A stretch of DNA of 64,000 nt from Vibrio barjaei (GTDB lineage Bacteria > Pseudomonadota > Gammaproteobacteria > Enterobacterales > Vibrionaceae): NCBI RefSeq assembly GCF_001639065.2, contig NZ_LQXO02000042.1, positions 62,001 to 126,000 of the forward strand, in the 5' to 3' direction. This document shows, piece after piece, positions 35,339 to 43,839 of this stretch (its first letter is position 1; each line of letters opens with the position of its first letter). The notes beneath the pieces are model-generated. The model did not search any database. It was given only the letters and a program-made list of their open reading frames with translations, and was not told the DNA's origin. A program made the position numbers and the translations under genes.

Positions 35339-35725
35339 GTGGATAAGCCGTTTGAGGACCATGGTTTGTTTAGTTGGTCAGAGTTAATGACTCCAGACTT
35401 CGACCAGTCGTGTCGATTCTATGAATCAATGTTTGGTTGGAAGTTAAAAGAGGTACCAGGTCGAAATGGCAGTCGCTATGCTTTGGCGACAAGCAACAAT
35501 GCGTCAGAGCCATTTGCTGGAATACTCACTCTCGATGATAATGATATTCGAGCACATTGGCGTACTTATGTGACGGTTGATTGTGTTGAAGAGACCTTGA
35601 GAAAAGCTGAACTGGTTGGTGGGTCGGTGTTAGTCCCTGTAACAATCATTGAGCGCGTGGGCAAAATAGCGGTAATTGAAGATCCTTGTGGTGCTATTAT
35701 TTCCGTTATTGAGTACGGTTCTTAG
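35339..35725 (+). CDS. VOC family protein
   Basis: The 128-residue protein has the VOC fold. GLFSWSELMTPDFDQSCRFY is the first unit, with YESMFGWKLKEV typical of the two-domain glyoxalase-like subfamily. HWRTYVTVDCVEETLRKAEL is the second unit, and AVIEDPCGAIISVIEY is the final strand. The usual metal-binding His in the first strand is replaced by Ser/Trp, so metal catalysis is doubtful. Translation starts at GTG after a strong GGAGGAGAT site. It is monocistronic. Confidence 0.83.
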   Translation: MDKPFEDHGLFSWSELMTPDFDQSCRFYESMFGWKLKEVPGRNGSRYALATSNNASEPFAGILTLDDNDIRAHWRTYVTVDCVEETLRKAELVGGSVLVPVTIIERVGKIAVIEDPCGAIISVIEYGS

Positions 35726-35790
35726 AATTAGTCACGGTTATAGAGCGTGAGCGTAATCATCTTTTAATTAATGCTACTAAACAGTAATTA

Positions 35791-35829
35791 ACCAGCACAA
35801 CAAGGATTCACCTCTATGTGCTGGTTTTA
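35791..35829 (+). terminator. Intrinsic terminator after the VOC gene
   Basis: CCAGCACA and TGTGCTGG form an 8-bp stem with a 17-nt loop, followed by TTTT. It lies between the VOC gene and the convergent carboxypeptidase gene and may serve both. Confidence 0.8.
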
Positions 35830-35835
35830 ATATTT

Positions 35836-37317
35836 TTATAAGTAACGGCTTTCTAAGTGAGCTCTGAAGTATTTTGCATCAAGTTCTGAACCGGTAGCCT
35901 GTTTAACAAGTTCTCCGGTTGCCAACGTACTTGCCTTGCTCCAAATGTTATCACTCAACCAATTAAAGACTGGAGCCAGTTCTAAAGAAGACAGTGCATC
36001 ATCTACATCCACTTCTTTTCTCATCGCCGCCATAAACTGCGCCGCATACATTGCACCTAACGTGTAGGAAGGGAAATAACCAAATGCCCCATCAGTCCAA
36101 TGGATATCCTGCATGCAACCGTCTTTAAAGTTATCTTGTGTGGTAAGACCTAGGTACTGCTGCATCTTCAGATTCCACAGTTCAGGAATATCCTTATAGG
36201 AGATCTTACCATTCATCAAATCTCGTTCGATCTCATAACGTAGAATAACATGGGCTGGGTAGGTAAGTTCGTCCGCATCAACGCGAATATATCCAGGTTG
36301 CACTCGGGTATAGATTTTCTGTAGATTGTTTGCTTCGAATACTTTCGCATCATTAGTTGAGAAGTGTTTTTGAGCCAGTGGCGCTAAGTTGGCGATAAAC
36401 GGCTGGCTTCTGCCTAACTGCATTTCGAAGAACAAAGATTGAGATTCATGAATGCCCATTGAACGTGCTTGGCCAACGGGTAACCCTGCCCACCGTTTTG
36501 GTAAGCCTTGTTCATAACGAGCATGACCGGTTTCGTGGACAATTCCCATTAACGATTGAACAAAGTCAGACTCATCATAGCGAGTTGTGATTCTGACATC
36601 CTGAGGTACACCGCCACAGAAAGGGTGCGAACTGATATCTAGACGACCATGGTCAAAGTCGAACTGAAGTAGTTTCATCACCTCCAATCCAAGTTCATTT
36701 TGATCTTTGGTGCTGTATGACTCTTCAGTGGTATAAACCGACTCTGTTTTTTGCTTTTCGATAACCTGTTGGGTCAGTTCTGGTAGCCAAGATACCAAGT
36801 CACCAAAGATAGAATCGAGCTGCTGTGAGTTTACCCCTGGCTCATAGATATCCAGCATCGCGTCATAAGGAGTTAACCCTGATTGTTCTGCTCTAATTTG
36901 GGCTTCTTCTTGCGACAGTTTCACTACCTCTTCGAAGTTCTTACAGAAGCCGGCCCAATCATTGTCACCACGCTGTGTACGCCAAGCGTGTTCGCACTTG
37001 GAACCTGCGAGAGACTTTGCTTTCACTAATTCTTCTGGAACGACAGTGTTAAGCTGCCATTGTCGTTTCATTTCCCCTAAACTGGCTTGTTGTGAAGGGT
37101 CGAGTTCATCACTCTGAGCCTGTTCGAACCATTCTGCTAGCTGCGGCGCGGTCGATAGTTGATGGATATGAAGTGACAGTTGAGCCATCGCTTCTGAACG
37201 AGCTTGGTTGCCGCCAGATGGCATCATTGCCGCAGCATCCCAACCACATATGGCGGATAAATGACTGAAATTAGAAATAGCTTTATAGTGTTCAACCAGT
37301 TTGTTGTAGTTTTCCAT
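35836..37317 (-). CDS. M32 family metallocarboxypeptidase
   Basis: The 493-residue cytosolic protein has the M32 zinc motif HETGH at residues 261-265 (GIVHETGHARYEQGLP). It also has HESQSLFFEMQLGRS (Glu ligand), YIRVDADELTYPAHVILRYE and a FGYFPSYTLGAMYAAQF stretch, the standard order for Taq/Pfu-type carboxypeptidases. It removes C-terminal residues from peptides with broad specificity except Pro. Length fits the family. It is monocistronic. Confidence 0.95.
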   Translation of the reverse strand: MENYNKLVEHYKAISNFSHLSAICGWDAAAMMPSGGNQARSEAMAQLSLHIHQLSTAPQLAEWFEQAQSDELDPSQQASLGEMKRQWQLNTVVPEELVKAKSLAGSKCEHAWRTQRGDNDWAGFCKNFEEVVKLSQEEAQIRAEQSGLTPYDAMLDIYEPGVNSQQLDSIFGDLVSWLPELTQQVIEKQKTESVYTTEESYSTKDQNELGLEVMKLLQFDFDHGRLDISSHPFCGGVPQDVRITTRYDESDFVQSLMGIVHETGHARYEQGLPKRWAGLPVGQARSMGIHESQSLFFEMQLGRSQPFIANLAPLAQKHFSTNDAKVFEANNLQKIYTRVQPGYIRVDADELTYPAHVILRYEIERDLMNGKISYKDIPELWNLKMQQYLGLTTQDNFKDGCMQDIHWTDGAFGYFPSYTLGAMYAAQFMAAMRKEVDVDDALSSLELAPVFNWLSDNIWSKASTLATGELVKQATGSELDAKYFRAHLESRYL

Positions 37318-37484
37318 GTCTTATGACCTTTTGCGTGAACGATTGTCCTAACTTAACACTAACAAGGAGTTACGGAAAGTAGCCGATAAAATCTGGCGTT
37401 GAAATCTAAAATAACCATGGCTTTTTAATCGGAGTTACCTCAGAATTCGAACTCTGATGTTTTAGAAAGATGACAGTGGACGTT

Positions 37485-38126
37485 ATGCATATTCTTAACC
37501 TTGAAGCCTTCCTTATTGCTATTACTATCCTTACGCTAACACCGGGATTGGACACGGCGCTGGTGATTCGTAACACATCTAGAGGCGGCTTCAATGATGG
37601 TGCAATAACCAGTCTTGGAATCTGCTTGGGGCTATTTGTTCATGCAACATTCTCAGCTCTGGGTATATCAGTGATACTTACGCAATCAGCGGAATTGTTT
37701 GCGTTTGTAAAGACATTGGGCGCTGCTTATCTAATTTGGTTGGGTATCTCGAGTTTACGAGCGTTAAAATCAAATCAGACCATAGAACTAGAGAAAGGTA
37801 AGGCGAATACCGTAGCAGCTTCGCGCTCACTAAGAGAAGGATTCTTGTCTAATGTGTTGAACCCTAAAACCGCCGTATTCTACTTAGCGTTTTTACCTCA
37901 GTTTATTAACCCAGAGCACTCGCCGTTTTTGCAATCATTGTTAATGGCCGCGATTCACTTTGTCATCGCGATGGTGTGGCAATGTGGACTCTCAGGCATG
38001 CTTAACTCCGCTAAGTCACTTCTAAACAACGGAAATTTCGTACGTTGGATGGAAGGTACGACAGGTGCAGTGCTGATCATTCTCGGCATTAAGCTGTTGG
38101 TTGAAGAGCCGCCGATGAGTTCTTAG
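37485..38126 (+). CDS. LysE/RhtB family exporter
   Basis: The protein of about 213 residues has six hydrophobic helices. The family signatures are TPGLDTALVIRNTSRGGFND near the N-terminus and EGFLSNVLNPKTAVFYLAFL in the middle. It exports an amino acid or derivative of unknown identity. Starts at 37470 or 37485 are both possible; GTGGA before 37485 favours the latter. Its 3' end overlaps the convergent lipoprotein gene by 38 bp. Confidence 0.87.
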   Translation: MHILNLEAFLIAITILTLTPGLDTALVIRNTSRGGFNDGAITSLGICLGLFVHATFSALGISVILTQSAELFAFVKTLGAAYLIWLGISSLRALKSNQTIELEKGKANTVAASRSLREGFLSNVLNPKTAVFYLAFLPQFINPEHSPFLQSLLMAAIHFVIAMVWQCGLSGMLNSAKSLLNNGNFVRWMEGTTGAVLIILGIKLLVEEPPMSS

Positions 38127-38358
38127 CTTTTTCCAATGAGCGTTGCGCGGTATAGAGTTGGTTTAGAGTGACGGTAGGGGACTTCAATAGAAATTTATCG
38201 AAACACTGGTAGTATTCTTGGGAGTCACTTATCTGCTTACAGTAATTACGAGCTTCTAGATTGTGGTTGTAAAGTTGAGTTTCGCTCGCAAACTCGTTGT
38301 ACGACGCGCACCCACCTAAAATCATCAAAGTTGCTACTAAAGAAATTACCTTAATCAT
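38089..38358 (-). CDS. Small lipoprotein, function unknown
   Basis: The 89-residue protein has a lipoprotein signal with lipobox LGGC (lipidated at Cys17). A helical tail follows (LEARNYCKQISDSQEYYQCF, then LYTAQRSLEKAKNSSAALQ). Two more Cys could form a disulfide. I do not recognise the family. The coding region overlaps the LysE gene tail-to-tail, but the clear signal peptide and lipobox argue that it is real. Confidence 0.75.
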   Translation of the reverse strand: MIKVISLVATLMILGGCASYNEFASETQLYNHNLEARNYCKQISDSQEYYQCFDKFLLKSPTVTLNQLYTAQRSLEKAKNSSAALQPTA

Positions 38359-38494
38359 ATTCGCTCTATCACTGTTTTTGTTGTAATGAATATTACGAGT
38401 CTGCTGATAGAGTTAGTTACCATTTCATGCCATTAGTTCCACTTGATAGTAAAATTTTTATATGGCAAACGTTTTTTATTACCTGAGTGAATAA

Positions 38495-38522
38495 AAAACA
38501 CCGAATCTATCGACTCGGTGTT
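38495..38522 (-). terminator. Intrinsic terminator for the DUF2960 gene
   Basis: Read on the minus strand, AACACCGA and TCGGTGTT form an 8-bp stem with a 10-nt loop, followed by a T-run (TTTTTTATT). Confidence 0.85.
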
Positions 38523-38542
38523 CTGGTTATTGAATTAAGTAA

Positions 38543-38809
38543 CTACATCGGCTTTTTGCCAACTCCGAAGTTCTCTTTAGGCATGAGCGTGATTTTTCCA
38601 AAGCCCAATTTTTTAAAATGGTTGTCGCGATAATTGCGAACAGCCTTGGTATCTGAAACGGCTTCGATTTGCTGTTCCATTCTTAAGAAATCAGAAAGGT
38701 CGATGCCCTCTGCTTCAGCGACAGCCTCATGAATATTGCGATGCTGTTGGTAAGAAAACGTCAGTGTTTTCTCTTCATTCTTGTATTCGTAAATGATGGT
38801 ACGAGCCAT
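38543..38809 (-). CDS. DUF2960-like small protein
   Basis: The 88-residue cytosolic protein begins MARTIIYEYKNEEKTLTFSY and has a helical middle (HEAVAEAEGIDLSDFLRMEQ) and a basic tail (FKKLGFGKITLMPKENFG). From memory this matches the DUF2960 family, which is confined mostly to Vibrionaceae. The function is unknown. It lies 27 bp downstream of the mobB/moeA fusion on the same strand, so it may be the last gene of that operon. Confidence 0.68.
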   Translation of the reverse strand: MARTIIYEYKNEEKTLTFSYQQHRNIHEAVAEAEGIDLSDFLRMEQQIEAVSDTKAVRNYRDNHFKKLGFGKITLMPKENFGVGKKPM

Positions 38810-38836
38810 GATTTTCTACCTGCTGATAATTTAGCG

Positions 38837-40615
38837 CTAGATTCTGCCTTGAAGCGGGATAATTGTCACGCTTTCGCCTACTTTTACCGTATCGATATGT
38901 GGTGCAATCTCTATTAGGCAGTTTGCTTCACTCATCGAACGTAAGATCCCCGAGCCTTGTTTTCCAGTCGTGCGAACCATTAACTGTCCCGATTCTTCAT
39001 CGAGCTCGTAGAAGCCTCGGCTAAACTCGGTTCTTCCTTGGCGGGAACGCAGTGGCTCTGAGGCAATGGCGATGGCTTTGTGTGGTACAAACTGTCCAAC
39101 ACCTTGCATCTTCTTAATCGCAGGTTCAACAAAGTTAATAAACGATACCATCACTGCGACTGGATTTCCTGGAAGACCAAAGAATGGTGTTCCATTGATG
39201 TCACCAAAAGCGAGAGGACGTCCAGGGCGCATATTAATACGCCAAAAATCAACGTTACCGTGTTTTTCAAGAACGTTCTTAATAAAGTCAGCGTCTCCGA
39301 CAGAGACACCACCCGAGGTAATAACCAGGTCCGCACTGTGACTCGCTTCAGTGATCGCATTCTCCATAACGGACTCATCATCTTCGAGGATGCCAAGGTC
39401 AACAATCTCACAGCCTAATTTCTGTAACATCGCCATGATAGTAAAGCGATTCGAGTCATAAATAGAGTGAGCACGCAGAGGTGTTCCAGGGGCTTGAACT
39501 TCATCACCGGTAGAAAATACCGCGACTTTTAGGTTGCGATTCACGTTTACGCTATCTAGCCCAAGCGAGGCGATCATGCCCATCTCAGGTGCCTGCAACA
39601 ATGTGCCGGTTTCAAATACCGATTGATTGATCGCTAGGTCTTCTCCAGCTTGACGAACATTTTGTCCAGTCTTAATGCTGGCATCACCAAAGTTCACTGT
39701 ATCGCCATCGACATTAGCCTGTTCGCGCATTATAACGGTATCAGCACAGGCTGGCATTGGCGCTCCAGTCATGATTTGTACCGACTCACCAGAGCGAAGT
39801 TCTTGGTCGTAGCCATAACCTGCCATCACACTCGCGACGACATTGAATTGTTCTAGTCCAGCATCTGCACCAATGATGGCATAGCCGTCCATTGCTGAGT
39901 TGGTGAATGCTGGTACATTGATAGGGGACGAAATATTTTCTGCTAGCGTGCGGCCATAAGCATTGATTAGTGGGATAGTTTCAGATGCAGACAAAGCATT
40001 TACGGCGTTAAGAATTTGCTCTTGACCTTGTTTCACGGATAAGAAAGCGGGTGATAGCGTATCGCAGCACGCTGCCTCTTTCTTAGGGCTAGAGGCCTCT
40101 GGGCTAACATAATTTAAGATGAACCTTGTAATCGCGTCCAAATCATTGATGCTCATTGTTGGTAGTGACACATCCAACTCACTGTCACTGGCGATAGCAA
40201 TAATATTGTCATCGCTTGGGTGTAGCCAAGGTTTGCCCACTTCTTTACGGTTTAGCTCAATTTTAGGGAAGGCGATGTTCTTGCAACCCTCAACAAGAAT
40301 CAAATCCAGCGCTTGATGATCAAAACGCGTCAACAAGTATTCAAAGTTTGCTTCAGCCTCAGGGGTTTCCGTCATCAACGCATGTCGATATCGAGAAGAG
40401 ATCAACATCTGGCTAGCGCCCGCTTTACGTAGGCGATAGCTGTCTTTACCTGGTTTATCTACATCGAAGTTATGATGCGCATGCTTTAGCACACCAATTC
40501 TTAGCCCGGTAGCGGTTAATTTTGGAAGTAAGGCTTCCAACAACGTTGTTTTGCCGGTACCGCTATAAGCAGCGAAACCCAGAAGTGGGACATTATTAAT
40601 GGATTTGATGGTCAT
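38837..40615 (-). CDS. moeA: MobB-MoeA fusion, molybdenum cofactor synthesis
   Basis: The 592-residue protein joins two enzymes. The N-terminal part (about 1-180) is MobB, with the P-loop YSGTGKTTLLEALLP and VLKHAHHNFDVDKPGKDSYR. The C-terminal part (about 190-592) is MoeA, with AFTNSAMDGYAI, VQIMTGAPMPACADTVIMRE, STGDEV, VSVGDADFIK and FFGLPGNPVAVMVSF. MoeA inserts molybdate (or tungstate) into adenylylated molybdopterin, and MobB binds GTP and assists MobA. The fusion ends an operon with tupABC and mobA, so metal import and insertion are produced together. Confidence 0.93.
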   Translation of the reverse strand: MTIKSINNVPLLGFAAYSGTGKTTLLEALLPKLTATGLRIGVLKHAHHNFDVDKPGKDSYRLRKAGASQMLISSRYRHALMTETPEAEANFEYLLTRFDHQALDLILVEGCKNIAFPKIELNRKEVGKPWLHPSDDNIIAIASDSELDVSLPTMSINDLDAITRFILNYVSPEASSPKKEAACCDTLSPAFLSVKQGQEQILNAVNALSASETIPLINAYGRTLAENISSPINVPAFTNSAMDGYAIIGADAGLEQFNVVASVMAGYGYDQELRSGESVQIMTGAPMPACADTVIMREQANVDGDTVNFGDASIKTGQNVRQAGEDLAINQSVFETGTLLQAPEMGMIASLGLDSVNVNRNLKVAVFSTGDEVQAPGTPLRAHSIYDSNRFTIMAMLQKLGCEIVDLGILEDDESVMENAITEASHSADLVITSGGVSVGDADFIKNVLEKHGNVDFWRINMRPGRPLAFGDINGTPFFGLPGNPVAVMVSFINFVEPAIKKMQGVGQFVPHKAIAIASEPLRSRQGRTEFSRGFYELDEESGQLMVRTTGKQGSGILRSMSEANCLIEIAPHIDTVKVGESVTIIPLQGRI

Positions 40616-41220
40616 AGAGGGCTCTTCTGTGAATGCTCAATGGTTGCTGATAGTTTCGACAGTTCTTCTGGTGTATTTAGATTAACAAAACAATCGGGAT
40701 TATCTGAAAAATCAACGTACTTGGTATTGCACTCTTTGTATAACAAAATGATTTTTCTATCGCCACGCTCTAAAAATGCTTCCAATTTCGGTATAACTCG
40801 CTTGTGAAACATGGTGAAAACAGGCTGATGAAAATCGCCGTCATGTGCCACTAAAATGTCGGTCGAGTCTTCGACAGCATGACAAAAACGCTCAACAATA
40901 CTTTCATCGATAAACGGACTATCACATGGGACAAAGCCGACCCAGTCTGTTGATGAAGCGGCCAAGCCAGCGTGCATTCCACCAAGAGGTCCCGGATAAT
41001 CTTTATACGTATCGCTAATAACGGGAGCATATTGGCTATATTGGTCTACATTGCGGTTGGCGTTAATGGTAATGGATGAAGTTTGTGTGGTGAGTCGTTG
41101 TAAAACATACTCGATTAAGGGCTTACCATTAAAATCTATTAAGCCCTTGTCATTTCCGCCCATACGAGACGCTTGGCCTCCGGCGAGGATAACCCAACTA
41201 GTCTGAGTTGGATGCAACAT
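40612..41220 (-). CDS. mobA: MobA, molybdenum cofactor guanylyltransferase
   Basis: The protein of about 202 residues has the nucleotidyltransferase signature WVILAGGQASRMGGNDKGLI and continues GKPLIEYVLQRL. It also has YKDYPGPLGGMHAGL and GFVPCDSPFID (metal Asp). It joins GMP to the molybdopterin cofactor, giving the bis-MGD form used by formate dehydrogenase. The ATG at 41220 lies just before the nucleotide-binding strand; a longer start at 41253 is less likely. It overlaps tupC upstream by 23 bp and the mobB/moeA start by 4 bp, showing tight coupling. Confidence 0.92.
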   Translation of the reverse strand: MLHPTQTSWVILAGGQASRMGGNDKGLIDFNGKPLIEYVLQRLTTQTSSITINANRNVDQYSQYAPVISDTYKDYPGPLGGMHAGLAASSTDWVGFVPCDSPFIDESIVERFCHAVEDSTDILVAHDGDFHQPVFTMFHKRVIPKLEAFLERGDRKIILLYKECNTKYVDFSDNPDCFVNLNTPEELSKLSATIEHSQKSPL

Positions 41221-41920
41221 AATCACTCTCTTGATCGGTTTGTTTTTTATCAATAATTTGTAGCAGTGGAGATTCTATCAAGGTGCAGTCTTTTATCCAC
41301 CATTGTTTTCGACACAACTTAGTTAATGCATTAGATTGATGGCTCGTGACCACAATACTAGAACCGTGCTTTAAAAGGTCCTCAGCCATGAAAACTAAAC
41401 GTTCAATTGATTCTTGATCAAGGGAGGCACTTGGTTCGTCCATCAACAAAATAGAAGGTTTTAGAACCCAAGCGCGAGCCATAGCAACTCGCTGTTTTTC
41501 ACCGCCAGATAACACTGATACATGCTCGTCAGCGAGCGTTTCAAGCCCGACTAATCGCAACGCTGCAATCACTTCTGCGCGCTTATCATGAGCTTCTAGT
41601 CGCTTATGCTTGATGCCATACGCGACATTTTGATAGACCGAGCCATCAAAAAGGTAAGGGGATTGATGAAGATAAATAACGTCTTTACGACCTGAACCAC
41701 CAAACATGCGCGAAATTATGCTTTGGCAATTGGGAAATACTTCACCTGATGTAGGTTTTAATAAGCCAGCCAAGATCTTCAGTAGTGTAGTTTTACCGAC
41801 GCCATTATCGCCTTTTAAGTAAACTGCTTCATTTGGCCCGATCGTTAGGGATGGAATATGAAATAAGACACGGTCTTTGAACCGCATGGAAACCTGCTTT
41901 GCCTTAAGCTGTATTGTCAT
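41198..41920 (-). CDS. tupC: Tungstate/molybdate ABC transporter ATP-binding protein (TupC-like)
   Basis: The 240-residue protein is a standard ABC ATPase: Walker A GDNGVGKTTLLKILAG, signature LSGGEKQRVAMARAW, Walker B ILLMDEPSASLD and a switch His in VVTSHQ. It powers the adjacent TupB permease. No molybdate-sensing TOBE domain is present at the C-terminus, as is usual for TupC but not ModC. It lies in tupABC order within the operon. Confidence 0.9.
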   Translation of the reverse strand: MTIQLKAKQVSMRFKDRVLFHIPSLTIGPNEAVYLKGDNGVGKTTLLKILAGLLKPTSGEVFPNCQSIISRMFGGSGRKDVIYLHQSPYLFDGSVYQNVAYGIKHKRLEAHDKRAEVIAALRLVGLETLADEHVSVLSGGEKQRVAMARAWVLKPSILLMDEPSASLDQESIERLVFMAEDLLKHGSSIVVTSHQSNALTKLCRKQWWIKDCTLIESPLLQIIDKKQTDQESDYVASNSD

Positions 41921-41983
41921 TATTGTCCCTCAAGCAGAGTCTTGGATTAATTATAGTGTTTGAAACAAAAAACGTTGAGCAAG

Positions 41984-42682
41984 TTAAGTTCTAAGGACGC
42001 CTTTACCACGCATTGATGACAGCATAAAGTTAAGCACCAATGCCAACACCAATAGGACGATTCCTAAGGCGACGCCTTGTGCGAAAGCACCTTTGTGGCT
42101 CTCCATAGCAATGGCTGTAGGGATATTTCTGGTTAGGCCCATTATATTACCACCGACCATCATTGAGCAGCCCACTTCGGTGACGATTCGAGAGAAACCA
42201 GCAATCACAGCGGCCATTAACGGAAAACGCGACTCCCAAATGAGCGTCATGAGCGTTCTAAAACGTGAAACACCTAGTGTTACAGAGGTTTCCATTGCTC
42301 TTCGGTCAGTACTTTGCAAAGCCCCATGCATCATCGACACCAAAACTGGAAAACAGATCAATATTTGACCCACAATCATGGCGCGTTGTGTAAACAGCAT
42401 TTCCCAGTCACCCAAAGGTCCCGAGCGTGATAGCAGCATATACAAAAGCAATCCAATCACAACGGTTGGAATCGCTTGCATGGTGTTGACCAATGAAAGC
42501 AGAAACCATTTTCCGGGAAAGTTACTGTAAGCTAAAAAATAGGAGGCAATAATGGCGGGCAAAACAACCAGTGACACGGCGGATATAGAGACGCTAAACG
42601 ACACGGCTACGATACGCCATAGATCTTTGTCTAGACTAAATAGGAGGCTTAACGCCTCCATAGTGGTTTCGGTGATGCTCAT
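41984..42682 (-). CDS. tupB: Tungstate/molybdate ABC transporter permease (TupB-like)
   Basis: The 232-residue membrane protein has about five helices. The permease motif region lies around ETSVTLGVSRFRTLMTLIWE (EAA loop), followed by AVIAGFSRIVTEVGCSMMVG and GGNIMGLTRNIPTAIAMESH, as in TupB permeases. Its ATG overlaps the tupA stop codon, so the two are translationally coupled. It forms the membrane channel for the oxyanion delivered by TupA. Confidence 0.9.
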   Translation of the reverse strand: MSITETTMEALSLLFSLDKDLWRIVAVSFSVSISAVSLVVLPAIIASYFLAYSNFPGKWFLLSLVNTMQAIPTVVIGLLLYMLLSRSGPLGDWEMLFTQRAMIVGQILICFPVLVSMMHGALQSTDRRAMETSVTLGVSRFRTLMTLIWESRFPLMAAVIAGFSRIVTEVGCSMMVGGNIMGLTRNIPTAIAMESHKGAFAQGVALGIVLLVLALVLNFMLSSMRGKGVLRT

Positions 42683-43515
42683 TAACTGTTCGTTTTCTTC
42701 GCGTCAGCCACGAACAATTGTTCGCCCATTTTACGATAGCTATTGATCATAGATTGTCCCTTATCTGATACCAACCAGTCACTCAGTACGCGAGCGCCTT
42801 TGGTATTAAGAGTAGGGTAACGCTCTGGGTTTACAATAATGACTTGGTACGGATTGAAGAGCTGCTTGTCACCTTGGAACAAAATTTCAAGGTCGAGCTT
42901 AGCTTGGTAAGCAAGCCACGTCCCTCTGTCTGTCATCGTATAGCCTTGCATTTCTGAGGCCATATTAAGTGTTGGTCCCATACCTTGGCCTACAGAACGA
43001 TAGCCGCCGAAGTTAGGCTCAATCTTAGTTTGTTTCCAGATTTGCAGCTCTTTTTTGTGAGTACCAGAGTCATCACCTCGAGAGACAAAAATGGCGTTAG
43101 TTTTAGCGATGTGTGAGAACACTTCTTCTATAGTTTTCTGATCGTGTACGTCAGCGCTGTCTTTCTCTGGTCCTACGATTACAAAATCGTTATACATTAC
43201 GCTACGTGGTTCTATACCATAGCCCGCATCGACAAAGTTCTGTTCCGCTCTAGGAGCGTGTGTCATAACGACATCAACATCACCATTTTCTCCCATTTTC
43301 AGAGATTTACCTGTACCAGCTGCAATAATATCAACTTGATAGCCAGTATCAGTGGTAAATTCTGGGAGTAGGTAGTCGAGAAGACCGGAATGGTAGGTAC
43401 TGGTTGTAGTTGCGAGGCGGATGCGAGATTGGTCGGTATCTGTACTATCTGCATAAGCCGTTGCAGATAGTGCCGCTAGAGACACAGCAGAAACCATTAA
43501 TCTTGAGAATGTCAT
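42682..43515 (-). CDS. tupA: Tungstate/molybdate-binding periplasmic protein (TupA-like)
   Basis: The protein of about 277 residues has a signal peptide (MTFSRLMVSAVSLAALSATA, then YA). The TupA hallmark RLATTTSTYHSGLLDYLLPE follows, where the TTTS stretch binds the oxyanion, then IAAGTGKSLKMGENGDVDVV and SRGDDSGTHKKELQIW. The ATG at 43515 is chosen because GGAC lies 6 bp before it and the signal peptide starts there. Tungstate is likelier than molybdate by family, but selectivity is not settled by sequence. It is the first gene of the operon and follows a sigma-54 promoter at 43661-43677. Confidence 0.92.
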   Translation of the reverse strand: MTFSRLMVSAVSLAALSATAYADSTDTDQSRIRLATTTSTYHSGLLDYLLPEFTTDTGYQVDIIAAGTGKSLKMGENGDVDVVMTHAPRAEQNFVDAGYGIEPRSVMYNDFVIVGPEKDSADVHDQKTIEEVFSHIAKTNAIFVSRGDDSGTHKKELQIWKQTKIEPNFGGYRSVGQGMGPTLNMASEMQGYTMTDRGTWLAYQAKLDLEILFQGDKQLFNPYQVIIVNPERYPTLNTKGARVLSDWLVSDKGQSMINSYRKMGEQLFVADAKKTNS

Positions 43516-43660
43516 AATATTGTCCATTTTGGTTATTTTTATCATTAGTCTACGTAAACGCATGACAGCTTGGTGAAGAACAACGCCACCAGCATAATTC
43601 ATACACTAGGTACCCTTCGTCATGCGTATGGTACCTATTCCTATACGCGTGCTACCTTTA

Positions 43661-43677
43661 AGCAAAGACAATGCCAT
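43661..43677 (-). promoter_or_regulatory. Predicted sigma-54 promoter of the tup-mob operon
   Basis: On the minus strand the sequence is ATGGCATTGTCTTTGCT. GG and GC are separated by exactly ten bases, and TGGCAT/TTGCT match the sigma-54 consensus TGGCAC-N5-TTGCW closely. The predicted transcript start is near 43650, giving a leader of about 135 nt before tupA. Dyads for an enhancer-binding protein lie upstream at 43755-43771 and 43800-43816. Confidence 0.75.
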
Positions 43678-43704
43678 AATTTCCTTAGAAAAAAAGCGGC
43701 AAAG

Positions 43705-43816
43705 TGCGACATTTTGCTAATATTTCTCGCAGTTAAACTACAATTAGTTTGAGCTGGGACAAAATGTCGCAATTTAACCCATGATGTTTTGTAGCAGATT
43801 GGTACACTCTGTCTCA
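43705..43816. promoter_or_regulatory. Enhancer-type operator array between tupA and the response regulator gene
   Basis: Three matches to TGNGACA-N3-TGTCNCA are seen. TGGGACAAAATGTCGCA (43755-43771) has all 12 defined positions. TGGTACACTCTGTCTCA (43800-43816) has one mismatch. A left half-site TGCGACATTTTG lies at 43705. The best site is centred about 113 bp upstream of the predicted tupA start. The 43800 site lies 24-40 bp before the regulator's own ATG, suggesting autoregulation. The rest of this 324-bp region (43516-43839) holds the tupA leader and no further gene. Confidence 0.7.
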
Positions 43817-43839
43817 AACAGGAACGAATACATATATTT

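Noticed and set aside
43570..43752. 60-codon frame in the tupA upstream region
   Set aside because: It covers the sigma-54 promoter and part of the operator array and has no ribosome-binding site.
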